Shown piece after piece: positions 36,101 through 47,920 of a stretch of 64,000 bases of DNA. The stretch covers positions 7,440,001-7,504,000 of the forward strand of contig JBAJFE010000026.1 in assembly GCA_037903355.1 (NCBI GenBank), given 5' to 3'. The number at the start of each line of letters is the position of its first letter. Within the stretch, counting starts at the first letter, position 1. The position numbers and the translations under genes are program-made. Origin of the DNA: Trichuris trichiura (taxonomy: Eukaryota; Nematoda; Enoplea; Trichinellida; Trichuridae). The notes under the pieces are model-generated. The model was not told the origin of the DNA. It did no database searches and saw only the letters and a program-made list of their open reading frames with translations.

Positions 36101-36281
36101 GTAAGCAAAAATTGAAATTGCGTGTTTCCATGATGGACTCTGACCGAAGAGTAGCGGTCAGTGCAACTGCCATTCTTCGCAGCGGCGCAGTCTTCAAACC
36201 AAACGAAGGGATTTACCTTGGAAGACCGCTGAAAAACTTTTTCAGGGATTCTCGCTTTTCTTCCGTTCTTCCGCTCTCAGT
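33162..36281. other. Intergenic stretch, no supported gene
   Basis: AATAAA at 33484-33489 is a likely 3' signal for the histone gene. A short tandem TTTAAGTAAACTAAG-like repeat sits near 34580-34612. The open frames at 35084-35534 overlap on both strands without any motif. A possible untranslated or alternative first exon (36073-36100, ending in GTAAGC) lies just upstream of the next gene. Confidence 0.45.
33484..33489 (+). terminator. Poly(A) signal AATAAA after cenH3
   Basis: Canonical AATAAA 323 nt past the cenH3 stop codon, same strand. A second occurrence lies near 33604. A polyadenylated message is expected if this variant is expressed outside S phase (inference). Confidence 0.4.
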
Positions 36282-39200
36282 ATGATGGGCTCACCAAGCG
36301 ACTACCTGTCTTCCTCATTGGCTGACCTACCTCGTCCTGCTTGCAGCAAGTCGTTCAAGAACATGCCGCCAGAGAATGAGTAAGAGTATCCGTTTTTCCT
36401 TTTTTTCCTGCTATCCTATCTCTCCGAGAAGGGGATTAATATGAGGGATGTTCATGGTGGTTCTGCTAACTTTTTGGCTAAACTATGCTGCATTTCGACA
36501 ACTTGCTGCGACGGCATGACCGGCAAGTCCTGAAAGCTCCGTCCTTTTTTCGGTTTCGTTTGCCAATAGTACAGTTTTGTTTTAGAGTGTTACTGCAGTA
36601 GGTTATAGTTCGGAGTTACTAGCGGCGCCAAAACATTTTCATGTACATTTACGTTATTTTCTTAAGCCTTTTATCTATGAAGTTACTCCTTTGCGCACTT
36701 GCAGCTAGTGTAAGAAAATTTTAAAAATGACAGTTGGTAGTAACGGGAAAGCGGCTTCTCATTTTATGAATTTTTACGCTATTGGTACCTTCCCAACTCC
36801 CATATGTTTTTAACTTTTTCCCGCCTAAGTGCATGCCTGCTGATGCCTCTTTATTTCTAGCCGGCCGCTTAGCGATGTTCCTGAGTCAGAAATAAATGGT
36901 TACAAACTTTATCAATGGAAATACTTATCAATGGTCTTTAGCTGCTCTTTCGTGATAACAAATTGGGTGAACCCCAAGGAAGCCAGAGATATTTTCACTA
37001 TGCAGCCCATACGGGCTTTGTTGCTAGCATTTAATTAGGTTGATTTGCTCCCTAATATTTGCAGAAAAAATCCACTCCAGTTGAGCAGGCGAAGTCATTA
37101 AATGTTAGATGTGTTGAAGCGAAAAGTTCTTGTTTTGTCTCAGCATTAGGATAACTATCAACATAATTAAGTCGACGAGTCTAATTCTGACGAGTTAATG
37201 CATGCTGCTAGTCACGTTGGACTAATTTAGATTATTCATAGTTCTCAACGTTCCTCGCCTGTGTCGACTGTGGATAGATTCGTTTCTTCAGCGCGGGAAA
37301 ACAGTGCAGCGGTGTTTGTATAAACAGACATATTTCATAGTGCCATATTCATTCGCCAATCACTAAGCTTTCTACAGTAGTAAGACCAGTGAAGATCTGT
37401 GCATTGCTCTTTCAAGTCTTAAATGGAAGTTATTTTTAACATTTTACATGATAACTTTTGCGTAAAGTCTATGATACTAAACCGAGGCACGCTAGAGAGC
37501 GCAAAGCGTGTTTTTTAGCGTGATAGATTGATGATGATAATGGTAGTTCAATTTTAAGTTTTGGGTGCTTTCTAGCATAGGGGTAAGTGTTTATTTGTTG
37601 GTGAAGAGGACGTAATGCGAAAAAACTTATGTTTTCTTTGTTATCAACAGCCCATTTGTACGTCTGCAGGATGGGCGTGAGTTCCCTTTTCAATGATACT
37701 TTTCGAATTACAATTATAAGTTTCTTGAATATTTAGTCAAAGTAATCTTTTCGTATATGTCATTGAACTTGCTGTCCTATGTCACTCACTCCGTCGCATA
37801 CTTGTTTTTACTGTGAGTGAAATTTGCGTGTCACAGGCTTTACTGTGCCGTAAAATCTTGTTATGTATTGTAACTCTACGAGAGATAATGACTATAGGCT
37901 TCACCTTTACGTATAACCTCGTACCGTTTATATGGTCATCTTCAGCAGTAGTGTAGATATAAGTGGCAGCATTCTTTCAGGCAACAGTTGTTTCCTCAGT
38001 ATCCTTTTTATATTATGCTATCACTGAAATCCACTCATGTCGGTCCTAAGACTTATTGCGCTCTTCCTTATTTAGGGAGGAATGCACTAATGGGTGATCG
38101 CTCCGTCTTTCTAAGATGCAATGTGCTCAAATAGTCTAAGACAAGTTTTAACCATCTCCTATTGCCTTCCATTCACCCTGAGACAAACGGAAAGATTATG
38201 TTAACTTAGTGTATCAGTTAGCTGAGATGCTTTTGAAATCCCAGCTGACATTTCACTGACAAACTCCTAATCACTTCTACGCTTTGTCACCATTTGATTA
38301 AGCAAGATGAACGCCTCAGTGGTTGACCACGCTGGCAGATACTTCAATTCAAATTAACTTTCCAGCAGCGAAGCGTTTTTTGAGTCCTTCTTGATCTGGT
38401 ATGATGAAGCAATTTTATTTCATTTACGTCATGCAGCAACATCTGCCGCTGCCTATTCATTATGAAATTAAATTAGACGGAAATGTATATGGAAAATCAA
38501 TTTTCAGTTCAATGATCAATTTTAATACTGATTTCTGACTGACAGTTTTGATCAGCCGTAGTATAATGTAAGACGGCCATCATTTTTATCTATCCAACAA
38601 ATTAAACTATGCTTTAGCTTTGTATCATAGCAACTGCTAAGTCTGCATGTTTGATTTCGCAATGAAGAATAACAAGTTAATTATTTCATAGTTGCCGAGA
38701 ATACCCAACAGAACTGCATGCTTTGTATGCTATTATGACGGTGAAAGGTTTAATCGCTGCAACACAATGGAGTTACATAATTTGCTACTCCGTTATCTTT
38801 TGCACAGTTCAATTTTCAATATTCATCCACTTCACGCGCAAGAACGATGAAAGGTGAACTTATCACTTGACTGGTCTAGTCAGTTGTAAGAAGCTTGACG
38901 AAGCCTATTTATTTGGCTAATGCGGCATGCGTTGTTGTCGCATTTCACTAATGATACCCACTAATAGGAGCTATTGATACGGTTTTCATGGGAACTAAAA
39001 ATGCTGGTTTCCCTTTAAAATTCTGAACATTCTACCGTTATGCCCGAGCAGCTTCTAAACCAACAAGAATTCATATTGAACTTCACTTCACATTCATGAC
39101 TGATTATAGTGAAACTGCCTGCTCTTTGCGTAAGTAGTTTTGGGAAAATTAAATTACGCAAAAGCAGGTTACTTCGCTGTAACCACCTAAGAACTGTTAC

Positions 39201-42200
39201 GCATCAGTCAAAAAACCGTATTTTCAATCTTTCCGCATCGTATTACCACTCCTCTTTTGACATGCAGTTTTTGGCTGTTTCCTGAGGGTTTCAACACGTT
39301 TCTTGAACAGCCGTTGAAGTTTTTATTTCCAGTTTTGTTCGCTTGATTTACTCAAGTGTTAGTGCATACGCTGTATTTGCAGGTGATCCAAAGTCGTAAT
39401 GTAAATGAGAACGAAACTGTCAGAAAATAACGCCACAAGTCTACTTGAGCTTTGCTTTTAACCTGACTGATTTTAAATGCAGTGGGCTATTCCTAGTTTT
39501 TCATAACTTAAACCTTCAATAGAGCGATGTGATTTTTGTGAGCTTTCCAATAATGAGCTCATTATTAAATATTTTTTCAATCCAGATACTTATTCTACTG
39601 GAAGAAGCCTGTTTTACAATAAAAAAAAGTTATTGTTATAACTGTACAGGAGGTTGTTTCCGTATGTAGTAACACTGTACTATACGTGTAAAGGCTGCGA
39701 ACAATATTAAAAGTTGCTGTGTTGAAACATGAATACTTGATTCAGGCAACGCATAAACTATCCTCAATTTTACGGGCATATTGTACCTCTGACTCCTGAC
39801 TCCTCATCGATTGCTACTCACCCAGCTGATGTTAGCTTGGGTAACCGCAAAGAATGGAACCAGCGCCTTCGAAAGCGTGTGGGGATATCCTCCCGAAAAC
39901 AGTGGTGGTACCGTTGTGGATTAGCAAAGCAAACGCTTTGCAATGGCACTGTTAGTGGCCAAGGAAACTCTGAACCGCAAGGTAAGCTAATAATAGCACT
40001 ATTATTACATAACAATACATTAAATGTTTTTATTCATTATTTGTCTTTGAAGATTATTGTATGCACTATCGTTCATTTATAATTATTTTACTATTGTGTC
40101 TATGCGACTACTATTGACTACGTTTACCATACTACGTCGCAGTTTATGTCTTGCCTTACTTCAAAACTTTTATTTTACTGCTTTTTACAGACTCTTGTTG
40201 CATTAACTAACCTTTACTTGTATCAGCGTAATTAGTAAACATAGCTTATAGCTTACATTTGTAAAGTTCTCTAAGTAATTGTAAAGTTTTTCAAAGCTGT
40301 CAAACCGCGCACTGTACAACCAAATCAAAGGATACATCAGCATGGAAGTCAGACAAAGCTGCAACTGCCAAATATTTCAACACTGTCAATTGCTCCACGG
40401 AAGAAGTAAGTGTACGTTAATGAAGGGGTTGAACTTGCACTTAACTATGCAGAAGCAGTGCTACCGCTACGGTGAAACCCAGCGTTGCCGCAGCTGCTCA
40501 GAGAACAACTCCATCAGATGCTGCCACTTCCCGGCTATCATCGTACGGCCGTAAAGAGGTAAGTGTTGCAGCAAACTTTAAAAACTTAGTAAAGTTAATG
40601 AATCAGGGAAGCGTTTGTATTCCATTCTCCAAAGGAATGAACAAATCGTTTTCATGTGAAACCATCGGAAGCATTATTCTAAGAATGAAATTTCGCTAAG
40701 TCATTCTAAAGCGGCGTGTATACAATGTAATCAATCAGTTCATTGATAGGAGCGACAGAATTCCGCTAACTTTAGTATTTGGATCAACACCTATTTCATC
40801 ATAAGCGAAAGGTGGAATAGAAATATTCTCTAACCATTAACCATTAAACTTTTTGGAAAGTTGCTATTTCATCAATAAAACTGTATACCATTCTATTTTG
40901 ATCAGTGAATGTCTAAAACAACGCTGTTTCAGACAGAAAGCATGCATAACTATCATTGAAAAAGATATAGTAACTTTACTGTCTGAGCTTTGTTATTAGG
41001 TGATAGGCTAGCCTGTTCAGGCTTGTACTAGGTTTTTCAAATTATCCTTAAGGATTTTCAGGGTATTCAGAGTTCAAGAAGAACTTTATATACTCCCTTG
41101 CCAACCTGCAGAAAGGAGAAAAAATCGAGAAGCAGATTAACAAGATCCGTGGCCAGTCGCACCCCAGAATTATGTGTTAGGAAAGCGAGTAGTAGCCAGG
41201 TATGATTCAACATATTCGGAAGCCTAATGGAGTGTTAGAGTTTTGGAATGTTATGGTCTGGAGCTGTTAACAAAACCATTACTGACATAATTGAGATAGT
41301 TTAGTTTTCTAAATCGACTAATCAGCAATACTTCCTTGACAGAGCTTTTGCGATAAAGTTATAAAGTGGTCCTGTACCATATTAAAAGATGTTCAGGGAC
41401 ATAATGGCAGATACCAACAATAATTCCTGCTCCGTGGATTGTTCAACTTTTTTCATTGCCATTTAGCAAGCAGTTGCAAAAATAATGCCGCGAGTGATAG
41501 CGGGTAAATGTTGCAGCTGCTTTAAGCATTGGTAGTTTTTGCTAATCAACTGCTCATCTATAAGTTAATAGAAGCTTTTTTCGCCGTACAGTTACTGATC
41601 TTGCGGGAGGGAATACCAAGAAAACCGAACAATCAAACAAGCAAAACAGCTCGTGCTACAACATCCACAGAAAGGAATATTTGCCCTTATTGAGTCAAGC
41701 AAATGACATGGATTACAGACATTTAAAGGTGTTCAGGTAGTGTGCTTCAGTGAGGTGGCGAGTAACTGATCCATTGCCAGCTATCTAAGCATATCAAACA
41801 ATTACAGGTTTCCAAAAATGTTTTTGCCACATTTCTAAAGTCTGCCTATATTATCAAATCAAATAGTTAAATAACTAACAAAATAAAGCGTTCTGGTTGT
41901 ACACCGGTTGAGTACTCTGGAAGCTTTGCTCATAATAATGCTTTCATTTTAAAAATATAATAGTATTGTTCCTTTATAAATAGCCTTTTCCGAGGAAATA
42001 TACCTAATTACGCCACATGAAGATGAGGTAATGTGTATCTATGCTTGTTGTAGGGAGCCGTTTTCTGATGTGTCTGCATTGTATACTATAATTACCAATA
42101 AAACGCATATTCGTACTGCTCTTTCTATCTGGGGAAATGTGCTCATTTTTCCAGAAAGCAAATATTACAATGCAAGCATTATGGCTTTTTAAATTTTTTT

Positions 42201-42832
42201 CAACTTCCAATTCCATTTAAGTTCGTTACTGCTAGCATAGGAAGCTTTAATGTCTTGATGATCACTATGCAGTGCTCGTTCCGTTATATAACATACAATG
42301 CTATAGGCAGCTTTCAATGGTGAACGTCACGAATATTCAGAAGATGTACCTAGCGAAGTGCTAAGGCAGTTCGGTGTTGAAGGCATCCTCAATGAGCGTG
42401 AGCAAGCTGGAAGCAGGAGCCACTTCGGGCAAAATTCCGATGGAAATTTGCCGCTTGCTCAAATAGCATGTCAATCTGCGAGCCCTGAATCTCAGACAGT
42501 TGACAGTAGTTCCATAGAAGCTAGTCAGTCAGGTGATTAAAAAAATTTTATCATCTTCGTTTACTTTAAAATCTTTCTCTCATATTTGAAAGTTTCTTTT
42601 TTCAGAAGTTCCACAGTATCTTATTCCTTGGTTGACTGACAGCGTTTCACTGGTTATCAAGTACCGACTGAACATGCTTCTGCTCAGAGATGGTACATCA
42701 CAAGTGAAGGGTGATTATGCATTTTTAGTTAAGTGTTTTCGTTTAGCAATTTTTCAACCTTCCGAAGAAGACAAAGAAAAGTTTGAAAGTTGCCCGCCAC
42801 CTCAGGACGTCAAGAGATATCCGCCAGTTTGA
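36282..42832 (+). CDS. Unrecognised multi-exon Ser/Thr/Arg-rich protein
   Basis: The exon chain, built from splice sites and matching phase, is: 36282-36379 (ATG ATG start after a long polypyrimidine acceptor), 36861-36933, 39826-39907, 39956-39981, 40341-40405, 40453-40558, 41062-41199, an unresolved coding segment around 41600-41730, 42311-42532 and 42606-42832 (stop TGA). Phases agree within the first seven exons and within the last two; the join through 41.6 kb is not solved. The middle is low-complexity (SSATATVKPSVAAAA, SRSRLTRSVASRTPEL), as in disordered linkers. The C-terminal 75 codons look folded (YLIPWLTDSVSLVIKYRLN) and end in KRYPPV. A GIPRKP sequence near 41612 resembles an EB1-binding SxIP motif, but it may lie in the wrong frame. 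I do not recognise the family. The first exon could lie further upstream (36073). Confidence 0.6.
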
Positions 42833-42852
42833 AAAAGTTATCCAATTAATCT

Positions 42853-43371
42853 TCATTGCTCTTGGCAGAAGGTATTAACACAAAGACGCGCACAAGCGTC
42901 TGACTCGTTTCCCTGCGGTGCTATGAATAAAGAGAAAGTGACTGAGCTCTTTTGGCCACGCTTAAAAGTACGAAAGCAACTTGAGTAGAAGTTCGTTTTG
43001 TGGATTCTCTTGAAAAAAAGCCAATTTAAAAAGTGACACTGAATAACGACCAAAAAGATTGACCATGCAAGTCTGTAACGAGTTGTGTTTCTGCGTGGTA
43101 AACTTGTGTAGACATTTTGACGTGAGGTTTTTAAGCTGCCATATTTGCATAATCTAAAATAGCCAAGAAAAGGATGGTTTTTGCCATACTCGTCGGCTGG
43201 CAAAATATGTGTACATTTCTCCGCAGCGAATGTATTGCAATGCCAGTTGCTCACACGTTTCAGAGATAGAGAAATTTCAACTTGAAGGTTGCAACAGTGG
43301 GTGTGACATTTTTTTCCATACACATGTAAAATTTTCGCTGTAAAAAGGGTTGTATCAAGTTGATGATACAT
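42853..43371 (-). CDS. Long antisense ORF, doubtful
   Basis: 172 codons from ATG without a stop. This is the longest single uninterrupted frame outside the repeats and the recognised genes. The product is Cys-, His- and Phe-rich with a hydrophobic stretch around residues 105-120. I recognise no family, see no intron structure and find no clear poly(A) signal. At this base composition such a frame can arise by chance once in several tens of kilobases, so I rate it low. Confidence 0.2.
   Translation of the reverse strand: MYHQLDTTLFTAKILHVYGKKCHTHCCNLQVEISLSLKRVSNWHCNTFAAEKCTHILPADEYGKNHPFLGYFRLCKYGSLKTSRQNVYTSLPRRNTTRYRLAWSIFLVVIQCHFLNWLFFKRIHKTNFYSSCFRTFKRGQKSSVTFSLFIAPQGNESDACARLCVNTFCQEQ
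42926..42931 (+). terminator. Poly(A) signal AATAAA after the 36-43 kb gene
   Basis: AATAAA 94 nt past the TGA at 42832, same strand. This supports 42832 as the true 3' end of that gene's coding region. Confidence 0.6.
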
Positions 43372-44585
43372 TAAGAATAGGAACGCACAGCTGGCTTACT
43401 GTACAGTAGCATTTCTTTAAAGATAGTCAGGTTTGCATTCTTCTATTTCTTTTCGCAATGTAGTTTTGTTCTCATGTGACTGTAGCTAGTACAAAATGTT
43501 CCATCGAGTTTAGTATGAAAATGTTAGAAAAACTAGAAACTTAAATTAGCGCTTAATTCTTAAGTCGCATCTCGTACTATGAAGAGACAGTTATCTAGCG
43601 TGCAATGGGTGCTTTCTGCTTCCTTTTCTTTGACACTCACAACACTTTTTTACGGCTCTATTATTCTTCATTTTTTTATGACGGCAACCCTGCTTTCATA
43701 TTTTACAGGCTTATATTTTCGAACTTTACCGCCTCTCATTCTCAGCATCTTTACTAATGAATGGGGGCATCAGCTCAGTGCGCATGATAAGGACAGATAG
43801 AAGCAGCAAGGAGCATGATGGAAAATAAAGAATAATGAAAGAAAATTAATAATTGAAAATTAAATAATTCTCATTTGGTCATGATATTTTTTCCATTAAC
43901 TGCAATTCTTTGGTTTCAACTGAAGACCTTAGGAGACATTAGAACGAGGGTCGTGTCACCTCAAAGTTCTTCAAGTTTTGCTCAAGAGAATATTCTATTC
44001 TAACTTGTGCTCACCTTTTTTCTGCAGTCTGCTTATCCAAGCATACTTTTTAGTTTTTCCATACGTCCTCCATTAACGAACTTGCTGAGGGTGGGAAAAA
44101 AGCATATCTCGAAAGCTACACCAGTGACACATAATAATTTGAGAGGAACCAGTTTCCTCAGTGCAAAAATGGAGCAAACATGTGCGCTTTTCATATCAAG
44201 CTTGAAGATTCCTGAAATACACTCATCTTACTTTCTAGTAAAGTGAATGTAATGAGCACTGCTTTGTGCGAAGTTGGTAAAAATTCCATTTATTGATGCA
44301 ATGCTGAAAATAGCTACAACAAAGCACGGTAGCGATTGTAAGTTACTTCAATTTTCAAATTTTTTTAAGATTTATAAATTAATGCAGTGTATTTAGAAAC
44401 GCTTTACACGAAGAATAAAATAGACGCAAATCCCAAAACATTGGTGCTTCACTGAGGCCAGGCTTCGTGCCTCTGCACGACTTTACTTGGTAAAAGTCAT
44501 AAGCAACGCCAAGCATTCTCGTTGCCAAAAGAGCTTCCACTGCGGTTCAGCCAATTTTCACTTTCCAGTAAGACGCTTATAAAAT

Positions 44586-44591
44586 TTTATT
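44586..44591 (-). terminator. Poly(A) signal after SLC6 gene
   Basis: TTTATT on the plus strand is AATAAA on the minus strand. It sits 86 nt past the stop codon of the SLC6 gene. Confidence 0.55.
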
Positions 44592-44676
44592 ATGCTTAGC
44601 GAGAGCCTGCTCGGTACTCAGGAGAAGTTGTAAACGTTTGGACGAATTTCTAAAAACATTGAATAACGCTAATAAT

Positions 44677-47600
44677 TCAACGGTTAGAGAGTGTCTGGAA
44701 TACTTCTTTGAAGTTTCCACCTGACGCTTTCATGAACGACCAGCAGATATATATAGGTATTGGCAGCATGCTTGCTGCTTCCATGAGAATACCGAGCACT
44801 TGACTCCAGTCAGGATAGGCTATACCACTGGCATACTTTAAGGGCTCCATAATAACAGCAACCAACGCAAATAAAGCCTTCATTTAGGATTTGTGAATAA
44901 TATAGCGATAAGGAAAAGTATTTGTTTACCAGTAACCACAGAGGGGTAAAGTATCGCCAGCAAGCTGTCCAGTAAGCTGATATCTCAAAACCAATCATCT
45001 CAGCCATTGCCTTCCGTAAACGCGACGCGCCTTAATTGGAAAAAATGTTTATAAGGAACTCTAGGAGAAATATCTTTGAAAGTATTTACCGAAAACCCAT
45101 GCAATCGCAATAACTTCAAAGAAAGCAATGAATAATAAAGACATTCCTCCGGCACCGTAGTAATCTATGAGCGCAAGCCAGTATTGTCCACTCTGTAAAC
45201 AAAGGATAAATGAGGATATGCAGCTGCTGCGGACTTACTTTTGAAACCAGCGGTATTCCAAGAAGGAATTTGGTCAAGCACACAATGGCAACGACCAACG
45301 TTTTCTTGTTTTTCATAACTTTTGCCGTAACTTCGCTGATTCCTTCGATTACTCCGTTGACGACGCAAATCGAAAATGAAAGCGCGAGCAGCATTTTGAG
45401 CCACAGGTTAGTTTTTCAAAGGACGACCTACCTGCGAGTCTATTCCCAAAATGAAAATCATCGAAAAGAATAGGGTGCTCCAAAATGGACCTACAGGCAT
45501 AAGGCGGACAGCTTCAGGGTAAACTTGGAATACCAAGCCGACGCCCGATTGCACTACTTCGCTTACTGGTTTTCGCACACATTCTGCCAAATGACCGAGT
45601 ATTGAAAACACGGCAAATCCTGCCGTAAGGCTTGTGCACGCGTTTATGAAGCACATCAAAATAGAATCCCTCAAGCAAGCTGAATCAAAGAGAAAGAAAT
45701 TACTTTTACCTTACCTGTACACGTTGTGATGAAATTTATTATGACTGCCTAAAGCGATAAGGCTGCCATAGCCTATGCCAGACGAATAGAATACCTGCGT
45801 TCCCGCGTCTCTCCAGACATAAAAAGTAGTGACGACAGTCGCAGGGAAAGACCACATAGTAAAAATTACTGAAATATCCTGCAGTTTGGAAATGTTGGGA
45901 GTGAGATACACTTTGATTCCCGTTAGCGCACCAGACAGTGTAGCACCACGGATAAGAAGAATGAGTAAAAGAACATATGGAACGACGGCGCAGATGTAGA
46001 ATGCCTTGAATAGCAGAACTTATATGGATAATTCGTCAAAGTTCCATTGTTCAGCACGCTATATTTAAACTTGGCATGTAATATTAGGATATAAATACAG
46101 TCCACGTAAACGACCATACTGTGGATCTTAGTATAAAGATGCAACAGCTGAAACAGAAGCTTCGAAGGAATAAAATATGCCTACGCGTAGAGCTGAAAAC
46201 TTGCAACACAAATATGTTTTTCCTAGAAGATCCCAATTACTTATTGTGCTTAAGTGGCGCTTTGGTTCTCGACGCAGACGTACTTTTCTGGCTTTAGTGA
46301 TTCCATGCCATAAGATAAAGAAAGTAGCCAACCAAACGGCAGCTAAAAGGATAAGAAGTTCCCACTGGATGGTACCAAAATCTTCAATTCCGCTGCTGCT
46401 TTGCAGAAGTCGATTGCTGCAAAGCGAAAAAAATATAATTGACATTTCAAAAGCCAAATCAAAAAAGGCATCATTTTTACACGAGGTTTATGCAGCTATT
46501 GCTAGCTGCAACTGCCTAACCAAATATCTTACATCTTTCCTGTATTACGCTCCGAATACAGCTTTTGCATGGCATACTTATAGCAACTTACAACCAAAAC
46601 TGTGCCACTGGAGTTTGTACGTTGTTGCTTTCCAGTTGTGACTTGTTATAAAGCGAAGAGTTTGCGACGTGTTCGCCCAAACAATCATCATTATTCCAAT
46701 AATGACCGCAGTCGTGCCATGGCAATCTAACGTTAAAAGATGCGAAAATATAAAACAGTGACCAGACGGAAATCACGCAGTAGTAAATATTGCAAAGGCA
46801 TGACACAATGACATTTGATACGCCAACCCCTACAAAATTTGCATATTACGACGGCTGAACATTAGGGCAGAAAATGAGTTGTACCTTTGAATACAGGGCA
46901 AATGTGCCAAATACCAATTGACCCTCGCTGTAAGTACTGACCAAGACTGACTTCGAGCAGAAATATAGGAGTCGCAAGAAATATCCATGACAAGCAATAT
47001 GGTACCAAGAATGCCCCTGAATTTTGCGTATGAATGAGTCAGCGTCCTATTCAAGCAAATGACGATAGAAACTTTGCAATTCTCTTAAACAGTGATTCCT
47101 AGCTCACAGATTTTTGGACAGCTGAAACGAGTCGAGAGTGGAGCCAAAAGCTCCAGGGTAAATAATTGGTTGTAAACGGATACTACCATGAAAAATGCAT
47201 TACATGTAAAACAACTTGAAACACCACAAAATCACTTCTGCCATTGTATGCAAAAATTATGACTTACAGACAGACCACTATGAAAAAAATACTCTCTCTC
47301 AAAGGTTTAGATACGAATAAATAATCGGTGGCGGTCAAAGTCTTGAATAGGTCGAAAATGACTGTAAAGTTTGGCTTGCAGCGGCTGTGCAAGGCGTCTC
47401 CTATACAAGGAATGTACTTGAGTAGAGGCGCTATTATACTGGTCTTGTTTGAAGTAAGAGCTAAAAAACAACACCAGTATAATAACGCCAACACTCAAAC
47501 ACCCTCCTTATCTAGAAAACGTCCATGAACAGTTGTCACAAGGTCGTTCTTTACAGTACACTTTCCACCTATTCAGGATTTTGACCCTAACCCCGTAAGT

Positions 47601-47920
47601 AACAAAAGTTGGATATACAGACGCAAAATGTACGCTACAAAAGTAGCTACACTTACCAACATTATGACATAATCTTTATGCAATCGACTGGCTTGAAGAA
47701 CACTGTGCTTACCTCCTCCGTGTTTGTAGCATAAGTAGGGAAATCGCCAAACGTTGCCAAGTCCAATAGCGTATGCTATTAAAGTAATAATGAAGTCGGC
47801 CTGATTCTTCCAGGTTGCTGTCGTAACGAGCGCTTTCTGAGCAGGCTTTTCAAGGCTGGAACTTGTTAACTCCTTCTTTCTTTGCTCACTCTCACATTGG
47901 TAAGTCTCAGGAATCTCGTC
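44677..47920 (-). CDS. SLC6 sodium-coupled neurotransmitter/amino-acid transporter
   Basis: Eleven exons on the minus strand: 47920-47713, 47016-46885, 46829-46592, 46416-46284, 46004-45870, 45818-45715, 45669-45432, 45370-45239, 45192-45090, 45030-44930, 44877-44677. Phases agree throughout and give 574 residues plus a missing first exon with the start Met. TM1 has the family signature [20 protein letters not shown], with Gly where monoamine carriers have Asp, so an amino-acid, GABA or nutrient carrier is more likely (inference). TM2 has SLGQY; the second extracellular loop has two Cys (HDC, NDDC) and several N-x-S/T sites. TM6 and its surroundings read [18 protein letters not shown], and TM7-8 contain [13 protein letters not shown] and [10 protein letters not shown]. 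Two introns end in AT (45869-45819) and CG (45431-45371) instead of AG. No in-frame stop is present, so a plain pseudogene is unlikely, but reduced function cannot be excluded. Confidence 0.93.
45371..45431 (-). other. SLC6 intron with CG in place of AG at the 3' end
   Basis: The donor is CAG|GTAGGT after GIDSQ. A branch-like CTAAC lies about 40 nt before the next exon, which must begin ATT TGC GTC to match the family (SQ-[FI]-C-x-V-x-G-V-I). The two bases before it are CG. There is no AG dinucleotide anywhere between the donor region and that point. Confidence 0.65.
45819..45869 (-). other. SLC6 51-nt intron with AT in place of AG, or in-frame insertion
   Basis: The family alignment (KLQ-x-I-x-V-W-x-D-A) needs these 51 nt removed. 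They start GTAATT and end TTTTTAT. The segment has no stop and is a multiple of three, so if it is not spliced out it adds 17 residues at an extracellular loop. Confidence 0.55.
47310..47605. repeat. Palindromic MITE/foldback in an SLC6 intron
   Basis: The left arm from about 47310 to 47450 matches the reverse complement of about 47466-47605. The inner 24 bp (47427-47450 against 47466-47489) agree at 22 positions around a 15-nt loop. Further out, GGTCAAAGTCTTGAATAGGT mirrors the opposite-strand form GGTCAAAATCCTGAATAGGT, and ACTGTAAAG is shared. It carries no ORF of its own and sits between transporter exons 1 and 2 as listed. The outer ends are approximate. Confidence 0.7.

Larger units (their letters stand above)
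42833..44585. other. Region between convergent genes
   Basis: This lies between a plus-strand gene ending at 42832 and a minus-strand gene ending at 44677. A 172-codon open frame runs on the minus strand (42853-43371), antisense to the probable 3' UTR of the plus-strand gene. A hydrophobic 73-codon frame at 43579-43800 has no motif. I call neither a gene with confidence. Confidence 0.4.

Noticed and set aside
43579..43800. Hydrophobic 73-codon frame as a small membrane protein
   Set aside because: The T-rich DNA alone gives Phe/Leu-rich translations. No topology-defining features or neighbours support it.
44677..47920. Calling the SLC6 gene a pseudogene
   Set aside because: All eleven exons keep phase and have no stop. 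Only two acceptors look wrong, which could be sequence error or unusual splicing.
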